Source: ENR-C20 sp942493145 (GTDB lineage Bacteria; Bacillota; Clostridia; Acetivibrionales; DTU013). From it: a stretch of 64,000 nucleotides of DNA. The translations under genes were made by a program, and so were the position numbers. The notes under the pieces were generated by a model that saw only the letters and a list, made by a program, of their open reading frames with translations, was not told the origin of the DNA and made no database searches. Of the stretch, positions 42,073 to 51,972 are shown one piece after another (the stretch's first letter is position 1; each line of letters begins with the position of its first letter). The stretch covers positions 3,100,001-3,164,000 of the forward strand of contig OW818679.1 of the NCBI GenBank assembly GCA_942493145.1, in the 5' to 3' direction.

Positions 42073-45000
42073 TTACGGTTCCTTTTTCCCGAGAAAAACC
42101 TCTACCAGATGATCCTTACCGTCATCTATGAGTAAAACCTCTCCATTGCTGCACTCACCACAATCTGACTTTACAGTCTTAACTCCTTTCCCGGTTGCCT
42201 CCGGATTATAAACCTGTATAATATAAGTGCTTTTCCCGAATCGGTACTTCATTTCGAAACCCCTCCACGCCTCGGGTATACACGGGTCGAATACAAGTTT
42301 GTCTCCAATTTTTTTAAAGCCCAGAAGGTCTTCAATGCCCGTCCTGTAAATCCAGCCGGCGGCTCCGGTATACCATGTCCATCCACCCCTTCCTGCATTG
42401 GGTGGTACTGCATATACATCAGCTGCAACTACATATGGCTCAGTTTTATATCTGTTTAGTTCCATCGGGGATCTCGCATGGTTCACAGGATTGATAAGGT
42501 CGAAAAGTTCCCATGCCATATTTCCCATACCGAGCTTTGCAAAGGCCAGCACAACCCATGCGGCAGCATGTGTATACTGTCCTCCATTCTCCCTTACTCC
42601 AGGCACATAGCCCTTGATATAACCGGGTTTTAATACTCCGTCATCGAAAGGTGGAGCCAGTAGTTTGATTATCCCTTCTTCCCTGTCCACAAGGTATTTT
42701 TCAACTGCGCCCATTGCTTCCTTCATACGGTCATGCTTGGCCGCACCTGATATAACAGACCAGGACTGTGCTATGGAGTCAATCTTGCATTCGCAGTTCT
42801 GTGCTGAGCCCAGGGGCGTTCCGTCATCAAAGTAAGCCCTCCTGTACCAGCTTCCATCCCATCCTTCCTTTTCAATGGATTTGATTATATCTTCAGCTGC
42901 CGTGCCATACCTTTCATATCTACTGATGTCTTCCTTGACCGAGCATATTGGCATGAACTTTTTAAGTACCGAAGAAAGGAACCATCCCAGCCATAAGCTT
43001 TCACCCCTGCCCCCGTTACCTACGGTATTCATGCCATCGTTCCAGTCTCCCGAGCCCATTAGTGGAATGCCGTGGATTCCGAAACGGAGGGAGATGTCAA
43101 TTGCAAGACAGCAATGATCATACAAGGATGTGGTCTTTTCAAGCTTCACAGGTATATCGTACCTCTCATCCTCATTCTTACCAAGGGCAGGTGCATCTAT
43201 AAAGGCCACCTCTTCCCCAAGTATTTCCCAATCTCCGGTTTTCTCTATATATTCGGCTGTCACATATGGCAGCCACAGCAGGTCGTCGGAATATTTAGTA
43301 CGTATCCCCCTTCCGGTGCCCATATGCCACCAGTGCTGCACATCACCTTCAGGGAATTGTCTCGATGCATGAAGCAGTATCTGCCTTCGTGCCAGTTCAG
43401 GCCACATGAGCAGAGATGCCATTGAATCCTGCAGCTGGTCTCTGAACCCATAGGCTCCGCCCGACTGGTAGAAAGCCGACCTGGCCCAAAGCCTGCAGAC
43501 TATCACCTGGTAAAGGAGCCAGCCGTTCATAATTATATCGAACGATTCGTCAGGTGTATTGACCCTGACGCTCTCGAGTTTTTCCTCCCAGAACCTTTTA
43601 ACACGTTCCAGTTCTTTCATCGCCTTTTCCGGTTCCCTGAACCTGAGGGCAGTCTCCAAAGCCTTTTCAGAAGATTCTTCCTGCCCAAAAAGGAATATAA
43701 CTGTTTTTTCATCACCCGGCTTCAGTTCTACCTTCACCTGTAATGCCGCACATGGGTCAAGCCCTGCGCCTACAGTCCCCCCCAGATTTCCCGGCAACGT
43801 CATTGCACATGGTTCATCCAGGCTTCCCCCGGGTCCGAAAAACTCCCACCTGTCACCAGTGAAGGATCTTTCGGCTATGGATGCATCCACGTATGCCACC
43901 CTGCCTTTGAATTCGCCGCCGAATTTATTCTCTATGAGCAACATCCCGGTTTCACTGTCAATTGAAGTTACTATGAAAGGTGCCGTTTTCAATTCACTTA
44001 CACCCAGCACAGGGCGCAGATAATATGTCAGGGATATTACCCTTTGTGCGTTTCCGGTATTTCTGATCTTGACAGCCATTATCTTGACAGCCGCATTTCC
44101 TGCCGCAAACATGGTCAGGCTCTGTTCAAGCCCGTACCCGGAATGCTCAAAAACCGAATATCCAAAGCCATGGGTTGCTGTGTAAACTCCGTCACCCCGT
44201 ACAGGCTGAGGTGTGATGCTCCAGAATTCACCCGATATCTCATCCCTTATATATACAATCTCACGCGGTACATCCATAACCGGGTCGTTGGACCAGCCGG
44301 TAAGCTTGTTCTCCCTGCTGTTGACAGACCAGGTATAGCCACCCCCCGATTCAGATACAAGGAAACCGAAGTTTTCGTTTGATATGACATTTATCCAGGG
44401 TGCTGGAGTGTTTTTTCCCTTTTCAAGCCTGATGACATATTCCCTTCCTTCGTTGTCGAATCCGCCTGTACCATTGAAGAATGCCAATCCTCGAGTCAAA
44501 TCGTCACACAGGCAATTTGCCGATCCGGACATATCCCCACCGGTTCTGATGTGTCCATGCTTCCTGCCGGCTTCCCCGCTTCCCTCTCCAGTAACTCTTT
44601 CGGTATTGTCCCTGATTTCTTGTATACTGTTCTTCCATACTACTCTGGCTGCCGTGTTAAGTAGTATAAACTGATCCTCCTCCAGTTCCTCACGGCTTTT
44701 GATGAATACACCTCCACGCCTGTCCAGCAGTTCCCTTGCGACACTTGCCGCATTATCCCTTATCAGTTCCTTCAAGGGCTGGATATATCCATATTCATTC
44801 TCTATTACAATCACAAGGTCGACTGTAAGTCCTTTCATCCTCCAATATTCATGGGCTTTGAGGCCAAAGAGCGCTAATTCCGCTTCTTCCCTGCTCCTTA
44901 TGATAGCCAGGAGTATGGGAAGGTCACCGGAAATGCCCATAGGCCAAAGCTCCTGCTGCCCACTGGTGTTTTTCAAGATCATTTCTGCGGCCGCGGTTCT

Positions 45001-48000
45001 TAAAGGACTATAATAAAGCAGCTGGTTCGCAGTATTAAGGAACAGTTCGATATCTGCAGATTTATTACCAAGATACCTGTTTTCGACCTGGCTCCTCGTC
45101 CACGAAAGCTCAAATGCCCGGTCGGAAGCCTGTAATTCCCTATACTTTTCAGCCAGTTCCAGTGCGTTTTTCCTGGTTTCCGCTACTGCTGAAATAAACG
45201 ATATCCGTCCTGTTTCACCTGATTTCAGCCTTATCCTGCGCCGAAGGCTTACAACCGGATCCAGGATAGCTCCTACGCTATTGCTCAAAGGCTGGTCGGG
45301 ATCCATAGCAGCCGGTGACGACAGGTCTCTGTTCCTGCCGATGAATTTAAGCCTGTCGGTCTCCAGCTGGATGTCTCCCAGGACCTCTCCATCCACTGCC
45401 ATGGTATGCATCAGCCATACCGGCCGGCCATCCTCCTTCCTGCTGCGTCTGTTGGCAAGAATACAGCTGCGCTCCCTGACGAACTCAGTCCTTACAAACA
45501 ATTTACTGAAGGCAGGATGAGAAGCGTCATCCTCCGGAGCTGCCAGCACAACCTCCATATAGCTGGTCACCTCAAGCACCCTTGCATATTCACTGTGGTT
45601 GGTCAGCGATACCGTCCGGATTTCTGCATTATCCTCCGGAGATACGGTTATTTCCATGGATGTCTCGATATTGCCGTCACGCCTCTCATATTTTGCTTTG
45701 TCCGGAGCAAAAACGGCCGTGTACTTATCCGGCTCTGCTCTTACCGGTTCGAAAGCCGCCGACCAGGCATTGTTGGAGTTTATATTCTGTATGTATATAA
45801 ACATACCGCAACTCTCCGACATATTGTCGCCTGTCCATCTGGAAACAGCCAGATCCCCATATTTACTGTACCCTGCACCACCATCGGTAAGCATGATTGA
45901 ATATCCACCGTTTGAAATAAGATGCACCGATGGCGTCTGTCTATCAGGCAGTCCGTAAATCCTGACAGTCTCTTCTTCTTCTTTTTCCGCCCTTCTGACA
46001 GAGTATACGGTCTCATCCCTGAACTCCCTGGTAAATATACTTTTTTCAGGGCTCTTCTCCTGCAGCAGCAGCTCAGCTGACCTGATGACGGGTATTCTGT
46101 GGAATCTGGCCTGCAGGATATTATTATTGAGGAAATTATTCAAGGCTGCCAGACTCATTCCCTGGTGATGTGCCATGTAGCTCTTTACAATGCTACCTTC
46201 ATCATTCCTGTCCAGCCTTGATGGAGTGAAGTCAATAGCCTCGTAAAATCCATATTCGCCGGCCATTCCTTTTTTTTCAAGCTCCGCCAGGTTTGCAAGG
46301 ACTCCCGACGGATCAAGACTCACTGCAATTATTGATGCATACGGGGCAACCACGGTATCATTACCAAGTCCCCGTCTGAAACCCAGTTCAGGTATTCCAA
46401 AAGCTTTATACTGATAGTTCAGGTTTATGTCAAAGGCATTGAAACCCGCCTCTGAAATTCCCCAGGGGATCTTTTTCTGCTGTGCATGCTTTTTCTGCAT
46501 ACGTACTACGAAAGAGTAGGTCTCGTCGAGTATGGTGTTTTCGAAATTCTTCATCAGTAGCAAGGGCATAAGGTATTCAAACATGGTCCCAGTCCAGGAC
46601 ACAAGTCCTTTAAAGCCGTCGTCCGCAGTGAGCTTCCTCCCCAGTCTGAACCAATGCCTGAGTTCCACCTCGCCCCTTGCTATGGCTATATAACTTGCCT
46701 GTCTGGCTTCCGAAGCCAGGAGATCGTAATATGACTTGCTGAGGTGTCCGTCCTCAGCGTTGAAGCCGATAGAAAAAAGCTGCCTTCTGGAATCGAACAG
46801 CGGTCTGAATTCGGTGTTGTCAATCAACACCCTGACCCTTTCTGCGAGGTCCTTAATAAGGGCTGTCTGGATTGTGTCTTCCGGCTCCAGCTCCAGCAGG
46901 CCTTCTCTCAGTGTCATAAGGCATCCTACCAGATTCCCGCTGTCAACGGTAGATACATATAGTGGCCTCATGGTCCTGAGTGTTATCGTATTGTACCAGT
47001 TGTATAAATGGCCTTTCCATTTTTCCATTTTTTCAACTGTTGATATTATGCGTTCAACTCTTCCAATAAACCCGTTTGCATCCAAAAGCCCAAGGTCGTA
47101 TGCGGATTGTACCGATATCAACAATAACCCGATATTGGTCGGGGATGTCCTGTGTGCAGCTCCCCTGGGAGGATCCTCCTGATAGTTGTCCGGTGGCAGG
47201 TAATTATCCTCTTCAAGTGCAAAATCCTCAAAAAATCTCCATGTCTTTTGTGCAAGCAGTCTGAGCCTCTCCAAATCCTCAAGTGAAAGCTTCACCTGTT
47301 TATGCTCGAAAGGTCTGCTCACCAAATACGCAATCAATGGGGAGAGCACCCATAAAGCAGCCGAGGGAAGAGCCGCGGCAATTGCATACGGACGGCTGGC
47401 AGCCAGAACAATGATTAAAATGGAAACAGGATATACTATCCACATCTTTGCTGCAAAACCCTTGAAATCATTTTTGGACGCCGCTTCTGCATCTGCCGCA
47501 GTGACCCATTCAAGCAGGTTCTTCCTTGTCAGAAGCCTTACAAGGGTCCTTCCTGCAGCGTCCACCATTAAGAAGGCCTGATGCGGAAGGAATGAGAACA
47601 AAAGGATGGATTGATATACTCCTGCCTTTATCCCAGTTATCACAGTCGAGCTCCTTGAATTCCCCGCTGTCTTGAAATGCCCTGCAATCACTGCATTCAT
47701 AATGTAAGACAGCAAAGGCACTGCTGTGGTTGCCACAGCAAGACCTGTCCATATAAGGAAGCTGCCTGGAAGCACAGAAACACCCCCAAGCATTAACAGC
47801 AGGAGAGCAGGCATGATAAGACTTCTCCTTAGATTATCGAATATTTTCCATTTTGAAACTGTTAAAAGTGGATTTTCAGAAAACGAACCTTCCCCGGTCC
47901 TGACCTTTGAAGTGAGCCATGGCAGAAGCTGCCAGTCTCCTCTGACCCATCTGTGGACTCTCATACTGTTGGAGTTATATCTTGCCGGATACCCATCAAC

Positions 48001-50262
48001 CAGTTCAATATCGGAAACCAGACCCGCCCTCAGATGACAGCCTTCGATAAGGTCATGACTGAGGATAGCTCCTTCCGGCAGGCGTTTGTCAAGCACCTCC
48101 AGAAATACATCCAGGTCATATATGCCTTTCCCCGTAAATATGCCTTCCTTGAAAACATCCTGGTAAATATCTGAAACTGCTGTAGTATATGGGTCTATTC
48201 CTCCCTGACCTGCAAATATCCTTGTGTATAGAGACTTGCCTGCGCCAGGAATGCTTATATTGATCCTTGGCTGCAGCAGGCCATATCCATCTGTGACTAT
48301 CCTCCGATCATTATCAATGTGTGGATGGTTGAGCGGATGTGCCATGGTGCCGATCAGCCTTTTAGCAGTTCCCATAGGTAGACAGGTATCTGCATCAAGA
48401 GTTATTACATACTTCACTTTGGGTAGTTCTGCCGGTTTATGACTTAGTATCACATATCCCGTATCACGGTCACCCCGGATAAGCCTGTTGAATTCTACAA
48501 TAGAACCCCTTTTTCTTTCCCATCCTGTCCACCTTCCCTGGGTGGCGTTGAACCTTCTCTCCCGGTGCATATAGTGGAATATGGGGCTACCGTCCTTCGA
48601 ATACCTTTCATTCAGCACTTTTATACCAGACAGGCCAATAGCGGTTATGGCACCGTCTTCAGGTGCTTCCTGTCCATCATGGTCCCTGAAATCCCCCAGC
48701 AATGCAAAGCTCAGATTTCTCTCCCTGTTTCCCAGATACATCTGTTCCAATTGATCCAATAATTCCGACACTCGTTTTTCCGAAGTCAGTAGGGCTGGAA
48801 TAATGACCATCGTCCTCATCTCAGATGGGATCCCCATTTTGAGTTCCAGTTTCGGCAGGATGGATGGCTTGAATAAATGGCTCAGGATGTTGTTTGTGAA
48901 TGTAATGGACAATTCGCTGCAAGGCAGCAGAACGAGTATTGCCGTCAGCAATGCAAGGGTAATTCTGCCGCTGCTCATGATGCTGCTGTAATATGTGAAA
49001 TATGATGTGAGAAATGCGGTTAGTGCAGATATCGCTATCAGATAAAAGACAAAAGGTCTTTTATTTGTTGATGACACCGTCAGGCCTTCCTTACTTTTTG
49101 TGTTGTCCAGCTTTGCCGCAAGAATTCCATTACCTTTGCCTGCCAGGTAATATCCCACATGGTTAGCTGCGTACACCGCTTTATTTATGTCCAGGCCGCC
49201 GTCCGGATTATCAACGGCAAACTGTACGGCTTTTTTTGCTACATTTATCTCTGTGGTGTTGAATTTTCTTGCAAGCTTTTCAACCTCATGCCTGTAGTAG
49301 TCCCTTGACTCGAAATCCATGTCTGCATAGATGCCCGCCGGGTCCTTACGGAGTATAAGTTCCACATGGCTCAGGGATTCGAATATGTCAGACCAGTCTA
49401 TATCCGATACCAGCCTCAATCCTGTGACCGTATTGCCTATGGAAACCTGTCTCCCAGCCTGCTGCTGGTGTTCAAATGCAGTAAGCATCTCCGAAGACAG
49501 GTTGTCCTCTTCCAACCTGGAATCAAGCGCAAAAGTAACTTCCGACAAAGCCTTCCCCTGTTTTCTCAAACATTGCAGAAGGTGCTCTGTAAAAGAAGGC
49601 GAGATTTCTTCCATGGAATGAATCTCATTATGGATGCTCTCCATTATCAAACCGTTTTCTGTTCCAGCTGTCGGTACTGTGGCCGCAAGCTTCTCTGCTC
49701 TTTGGTATTCCCGCTGGGAAAGAAGCATATCTTCACAGATATTGCCCATATTTTCAAGAAGTGCGATCCTGAGCATCAGTGCCAATGCCCACAGTTCCCC
49801 CATGGAAAGTGGCGTGTGCACCTGATAGGAGTTTATGAAGCCGGCAAGTGTCTTTTCATCGATCCGACCGTCTGTGTGTGCAATCAATTCCAGTGAAATG
49901 GCATATACTCTCGGATATCCTTTCAGATATCCGCCCTTTAGTACGGGCAACCTTGAATAATGCCCCTTTGCGAGGCTTCTCCTTATTATTTTGAACTGTT
50001 CCTCAATAATATAGAAGTTGTCCAACAGCCATTCTACCGCAGGAGTTCCCGGGTACATGCCACCGGCAGTCCTGTTCAACTCCATATATGCTTCTGTTAT
50101 GAAACCATAATTGCTATTTATCCTGCGAAGAAGCCATTGCAGACTTTTTGCAGATTTTCTTACCGGATGGTTCCTTGCAAGTTCGGCAGCATGCCTGTCA
50201 AGGTCCTCAGGAGCCAATATTGCATCCTTCAGCCAGACGTTGCGGTGTTTTCTGACATCCAT
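42073..50262 (-). CDS. ndvB: cyclic beta-1,2-glucan synthase-like protein (GT84-glucoamylase-like-GH94)
   Basis: A 2,729-residue protein, the largest in the window. Regions in order: N-terminal helical part; two membrane segments (about 400-450); GT84-type transferase with T-L-D-A-D-T (about 621-626) and H-D-L-I-E-G...H-R-W-V-R-G-D-W-Q (about 736-778); four or more membrane segments (about 810-990); a glucoamylase-like domain with T-S-P-T-N-I-G and S-T-V-D-S-G-N-L (from about 1040); two beta-rich GH94-associated domains; and a C-terminal phosphorylase domain with G-S-G-D-W-N-D-G-M-N (about 2380). In Gram-negative bacteria NdvB/Cgs makes cyclic beta-1,2-glucans for the periplasm. I chose ATG 50262 with GGTGAT upstream; an upstream ATG at 50316 lacks a site. 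The product in this host is unknown. Confidence 0.88.
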   Translation of the reverse strand: MDVRKHRNVWLKDAILAPEDLDRHAAELARNHPVRKSAKSLQWLLRRINSNYGFITEAYMELNRTAGGMYPGTPAVEWLLDNFYIIEEQFKIIRRSLAKGHYSRLPVLKGGYLKGYPRVYAISLELIAHTDGRIDEKTLAGFINSYQVHTPLSMGELWALALMLRIALLENMGNICEDMLLSQREYQRAEKLAATVPTAGTENGLIMESIHNEIHSMEEISPSFTEHLLQCLRKQGKALSEVTFALDSRLEEDNLSSEMLTAFEHQQQAGRQVSIGNTVTGLRLVSDIDWSDIFESLSHVELILRKDPAGIYADMDFESRDYYRHEVEKLARKFNTTEINVAKKAVQFAVDNPDGGLDINKAVYAANHVGYYLAGKGNGILAAKLDNTKSKEGLTVSSTNKRPFVFYLIAISALTAFLTSYFTYYSSIMSSGRITLALLTAILVLLPCSELSITFTNNILSHLFKPSILPKLELKMGIPSEMRTMVIIPALLTSEKRVSELLDQLEQMYLGNRERNLSFALLGDFRDHDGQEAPEDGAITAIGLSGIKVLNERYSKDGSPIFHYMHRERRFNATQGRWTGWERKRGSIVEFNRLIRGDRDTGYVILSHKPAELPKVKYVITLDADTCLPMGTAKRLIGTMAHPLNHPHIDNDRRIVTDGYGLLQPRINISIPGAGKSLYTRIFAGQGGIDPYTTAVSDIYQDVFKEGIFTGKGIYDLDVFLEVLDKRLPEGAILSHDLIEGCHLRAGLVSDIELVDGYPARYNSNSMRVHRWVRGDWQLLPWLTSKVRTGEGSFSENPLLTVSKWKIFDNLRRSLIMPALLLLMLGGVSVLPGSFLIWTGLAVATTAVPLLSYIMNAVIAGHFKTAGNSRSSTVITGIKAGVYQSILLFSFLPHQAFLMVDAAGRTLVRLLTRKNLLEWVTAADAEAASKNDFKGFAAKMWIVYPVSILIIVLAASRPYAIAAALPSAALWVLSPLIAYLVSRPFEHKQVKLSLEDLERLRLLAQKTWRFFEDFALEEDNYLPPDNYQEDPPRGAAHRTSPTNIGLLLISVQSAYDLGLLDANGFIGRVERIISTVEKMEKWKGHLYNWYNTITLRTMRPLYVSTVDSGNLVGCLMTLREGLLELEPEDTIQTALIKDLAERVRVLIDNTEFRPLFDSRRQLFSIGFNAEDGHLSKSYYDLLASEARQASYIAIARGEVELRHWFRLGRKLTADDGFKGLVSWTGTMFEYLMPLLLMKNFENTILDETYSFVVRMQKKHAQQKKIPWGISEAGFNAFDINLNYQYKAFGIPELGFRRGLGNDTVVAPYASIIAVSLDPSGVLANLAELEKKGMAGEYGFYEAIDFTPSRLDRNDEGSIVKSYMAHHQGMSLAALNNFLNNNILQARFHRIPVIRSAELLLQEKSPEKSIFTREFRDETVYSVRRAEKEEEETVRIYGLPDRQTPSVHLISNGGYSIMLTDGGAGYSKYGDLAVSRWTGDNMSESCGMFIYIQNINSNNAWSAAFEPVRAEPDKYTAVFAPDKAKYERRDGNIETSMEITVSPEDNAEIRTVSLTNHSEYARVLEVTSYMEVVLAAPEDDASHPAFSKLFVRTEFVRERSCILANRRSRKEDGRPVWLMHTMAVDGEVLGDIQLETDRLKFIGRNRDLSSPAAMDPDQPLSNSVGAILDPVVSLRRRIRLKSGETGRISFISAVAETRKNALELAEKYRELQASDRAFELSWTRSQVENRYLGNKSADIELFLNTANQLLYYSPLRTAAAEMILKNTSGQQELWPMGISGDLPILLAIIRSREEAELALFGLKAHEYWRMKGLTVDLVIVIENEYGYIQPLKELIRDNAASVARELLDRRGGVFIKSREELEEDQFILLNTAARVVWKNSIQEIRDNTERVTGEGSGEAGRKHGHIRTGGDMSGSANCLCDDLTRGLAFFNGTGGFDNEGREYVIRLEKGKNTPAPWINVISNENFGFLVSESGGGYTWSVNSRENKLTGWSNDPVMDVPREIVYIRDEISGEFWSITPQPVRGDGVYTATHGFGYSVFEHSGYGLEQSLTMFAAGNAAVKIMAVKIRNTGNAQRVISLTYYLRPVLGVSELKTAPFIVTSIDSETGMLLIENKFGGEFKGRVAYVDASIAERSFTGDRWEFFGPGGSLDEPCAMTLPGNLGGTVGAGLDPCAALQVKVELKPGDEKTVIFLFGQEESSEKALETALRFREPEKAMKELERVKRFWEEKLESVRVNTPDESFDIIMNGWLLYQVIVCRLWARSAFYQSGGAYGFRDQLQDSMASLLMWPELARRQILLHASRQFPEGDVQHWWHMGTGRGIRTKYSDDLLWLPYVTAEYIEKTGDWEILGEEVAFIDAPALGKNEDERYDIPVKLEKTTSLYDHCCLAIDISLRFGIHGIPLMGSGDWNDGMNTVGNGGRGESLWLGWFLSSVLKKFMPICSVKEDISRYERYGTAAEDIIKSIEKEGWDGSWYRRAYFDDGTPLGSAQNCECKIDSIAQSWSVISGAAKHDRMKEAMGAVEKYLVDREEGIIKLLAPPFDDGVLKPGYIKGYVPGVRENGGQYTHAAAWVVLAFAKLGMGNMAWELFDLINPVNHARSPMELNRYKTEPYVVAADVYAVPPNAGRGGWTWYTGAAGWIYRTGIEDLLGFKKIGDKLVFDPCIPEAWRGFEMKYRFGKSTYIIQVYNPEATGKGVKTVKSDCGECSNGEVLLIDDGKDHLVEVFLGKKEP

Positions 50263-50364
50263 ATAAATATCACCATTTACGAGCATTTTTTTGAATCTGA
50301 TTTTTATAATGCCCATAATAGGTGATATTCATAATATGCCAATTAATACCTTATGCAAGCTTAG

Positions 50365-51582
50365 TTATACTCTGGAACCGAAAATCAGATTGGCAATGCT
50401 TCCAATGATCTTTTCTCTGGTCAGCCGTGTGATTAGATCCTTGTTCCTCAGAAAAGCCGGAATCTCCTTTATGAAGCCATCATCATAGAAGACATAGTTA
50501 CGCGCTATAGCCTGGAGGAATTCATTGTATGTATATATTCTAAATCTTTCCAGACCGACTTTTTCAGCAACCCTTTCCATAAGCCCGACAGCCACGTCCC
50601 CGTAGGTACAATTGACTGAAAGGCCTAATAAGTCTGCAGTTCTGGGAACCAGATGCTCAAACACCATTCTCCTGCTGTTGATACTCTCCATACCGAACAG
50701 CTCACAAAGCTTTGTAACCTTCCACTCCTCCAGGTCTGCCAGATAGCTTATGAAGTAGCTGTCCTCATTTATCGATTCAATATAGAATTTTCTTCCCTTT
50801 AAATTCCTGAAGAACCTAAGCACGTCGTAATATCCCATTTGCATGTTTTTGCGTGCCCTGTCGGGGTTAAAGTCAAGAATGGGCCCGAGGCTTTCATAAG
50901 GCTCAATATTTATAATGTTCAGGCCGGAGGTGTCAAACTTTTTCTTCATCCCTATTCCGAAAGTCCTTATTACAATAATATCCTTTAATCCCTTCCTGCT
51001 GACCAGTTCTATGGGAAGATTGTTGTAGAAGCCTCCATCCAGATAGGTTTTCCCGTCTATGACCGCCGGCTTGAACGCCGGGAAGCTGGCACTGGCTATG
51101 ATATAATCTATCAGCTTTCCCTGAGGTATATCTTCCTTGTATATTTCAACAGCCTTCCTACCGGTCAGGTCAACTGTCACAATTCCGAATTCTATTGGAG
51201 ACTTCCGTATCTTTTCCTCATCGAGGACACTTTTCACAAGATTGACCAGAGGCTGGACATCAAGGCCGTTATCGGAAATGATCTTCCTGGCCCTTTTGAA
51301 TACATGGTTCAAGCCTTCCCTGTTAATTCCCTGGTATCGCCCTATATTGCTGAAAGCCTCGAGCTCTTCGGCAGTAAGGTTGAATATGCTTGCAGGATTG
51401 AGATCGTACCAGAGCTCATATGCCTTTTCAATATCATTCTGGACAAACATCGCTCCATTAAGTGCTCCTACGGATGTCCCCGATACTGCCGTAATATCTT
51501 TGCCCAGTTCAATCAGCGCCCTGCAGGCGCCTATCTGGTAGGAGCCCTTCCCCCCACCGCCCTCAAGTACCAGACCGTACAT
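50365..51582 (-). CDS. patatin-like phospholipase
   Basis: A 405-residue serine esterase/lipase. Oxyanion motif G-G-G-G-K-G-S-Y (about 8-15), nucleophile G-T-S-V-G (about 36-40) and catalytic D-G-G (Y-L-D-G-G-F-Y-N-N-L-P, about 168-178) give the Ser-Asp dyad. The C-terminal half (about 250-405) is not recognised. No signal peptide, so probably cytoplasmic or membrane-peripheral, acting on acyl esters of unknown identity. The ATG at 51582 is four bases from AGGAGG. It is followed by ndvB, about 100 bases downstream on the same strand. Confidence 0.9.
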   Translation of the reverse strand: MYGLVLEGGGGKGSYQIGACRALIELGKDITAVSGTSVGALNGAMFVQNDIEKAYELWYDLNPASIFNLTAEELEAFSNIGRYQGINREGLNHVFKRARKIISDNGLDVQPLVNLVKSVLDEEKIRKSPIEFGIVTVDLTGRKAVEIYKEDIPQGKLIDYIIASASFPAFKPAVIDGKTYLDGGFYNNLPIELVSRKGLKDIIVIRTFGIGMKKKFDTSGLNIINIEPYESLGPILDFNPDRARKNMQMGYYDVLRFFRNLKGRKFYIESINEDSYFISYLADLEEWKVTKLCELFGMESINSRRMVFEHLVPRTADLLGLSVNCTYGDVAVGLMERVAEKVGLERFRIYTYNEFLQAIARNYVFYDDGFIKEIPAFLRNKDLITRLTREKIIGSIANLIFGSRV

Positions 51583-51615
51583 AGTGCCTCCTATCAGCAA
51601 TTATAAACTGCTTCT

Positions 51616-51720
51616 GCCATCTGATTTACTGCCTTCTGATTTATTGTCTTCTGATTTATTGTCTTCTGATTTATTGTCTTCTGATTTATTGTCTTCTGAT
51701 TTATTGTCTTCTGATTTATT
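51616..51720. repeat. 15-bp tandem repeat, about seven units
   Basis: Unit GTCTTCTGATTTATT. Five perfect copies (51646-51720), one with a single change (51631-51645) and a degenerate copy (51616-51630). It lies 34-138 bases upstream of the patatin-like gene start, where a leader or promoter would be. Copy number is likely to vary between strains. Confidence 0.95.
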
Positions 51721-51815
51721 GCAGTTATATTTCCTGCAGTAATACAATTATACAGTATTGCCATAATTATTGCATAGCATTTGAAGGCGTTTGTCTGTTA
51801 GAATACCGAAGACAC

Positions 51816-51958
51816 ATGCCGAATCTCCGAAAAGGAGTACGGGGGATTATTCAGCTTGAAAGACTTTGTCTGGAAAGCTATGCACATGGGGTGAATCCCG
51901 GCATCCATATGCCGGGTAGGGGTCCTCAACCCGAACCCGTCAACTAACCCCGAAGGCT
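51816..51958 (+). promoter_or_regulatory. c-di-AMP (ydaO/yuaA) riboswitch
   Basis: The leader carries the conserved ydaO blocks in order: GCCGAATCTCC near 51818, GGAG then CGGGGGA near 51834-51846, GGGGTGAATCC (51888-51898), GGTAGGGGTCCTCAACCC (51915-51932) and CCCGAACCCGTCA followed by CTAACC, closing with GAAGGC near 51957. The ribosome site AGGAGG of the wall hydrolase is 3 bases beyond. ydaO RNAs bind c-di-AMP and turn off wall-hydrolase and ion-transport genes, which fits the gene that follows. The rest of 51583-51972 holds the 15-bp repeats and no gene. Confidence 0.9.
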
Positions 51959-51972
51959 AAAGGAGGTATAAA

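Noticed and set aside
51601..51745. A minus-strand open frame through the 15-bp repeats encoding repeated N-K-S-E-D
   Set aside because: It arises because the unit is a multiple of three. There is no ribosome site or credible start codon, and it ends just before the real patatin gene.
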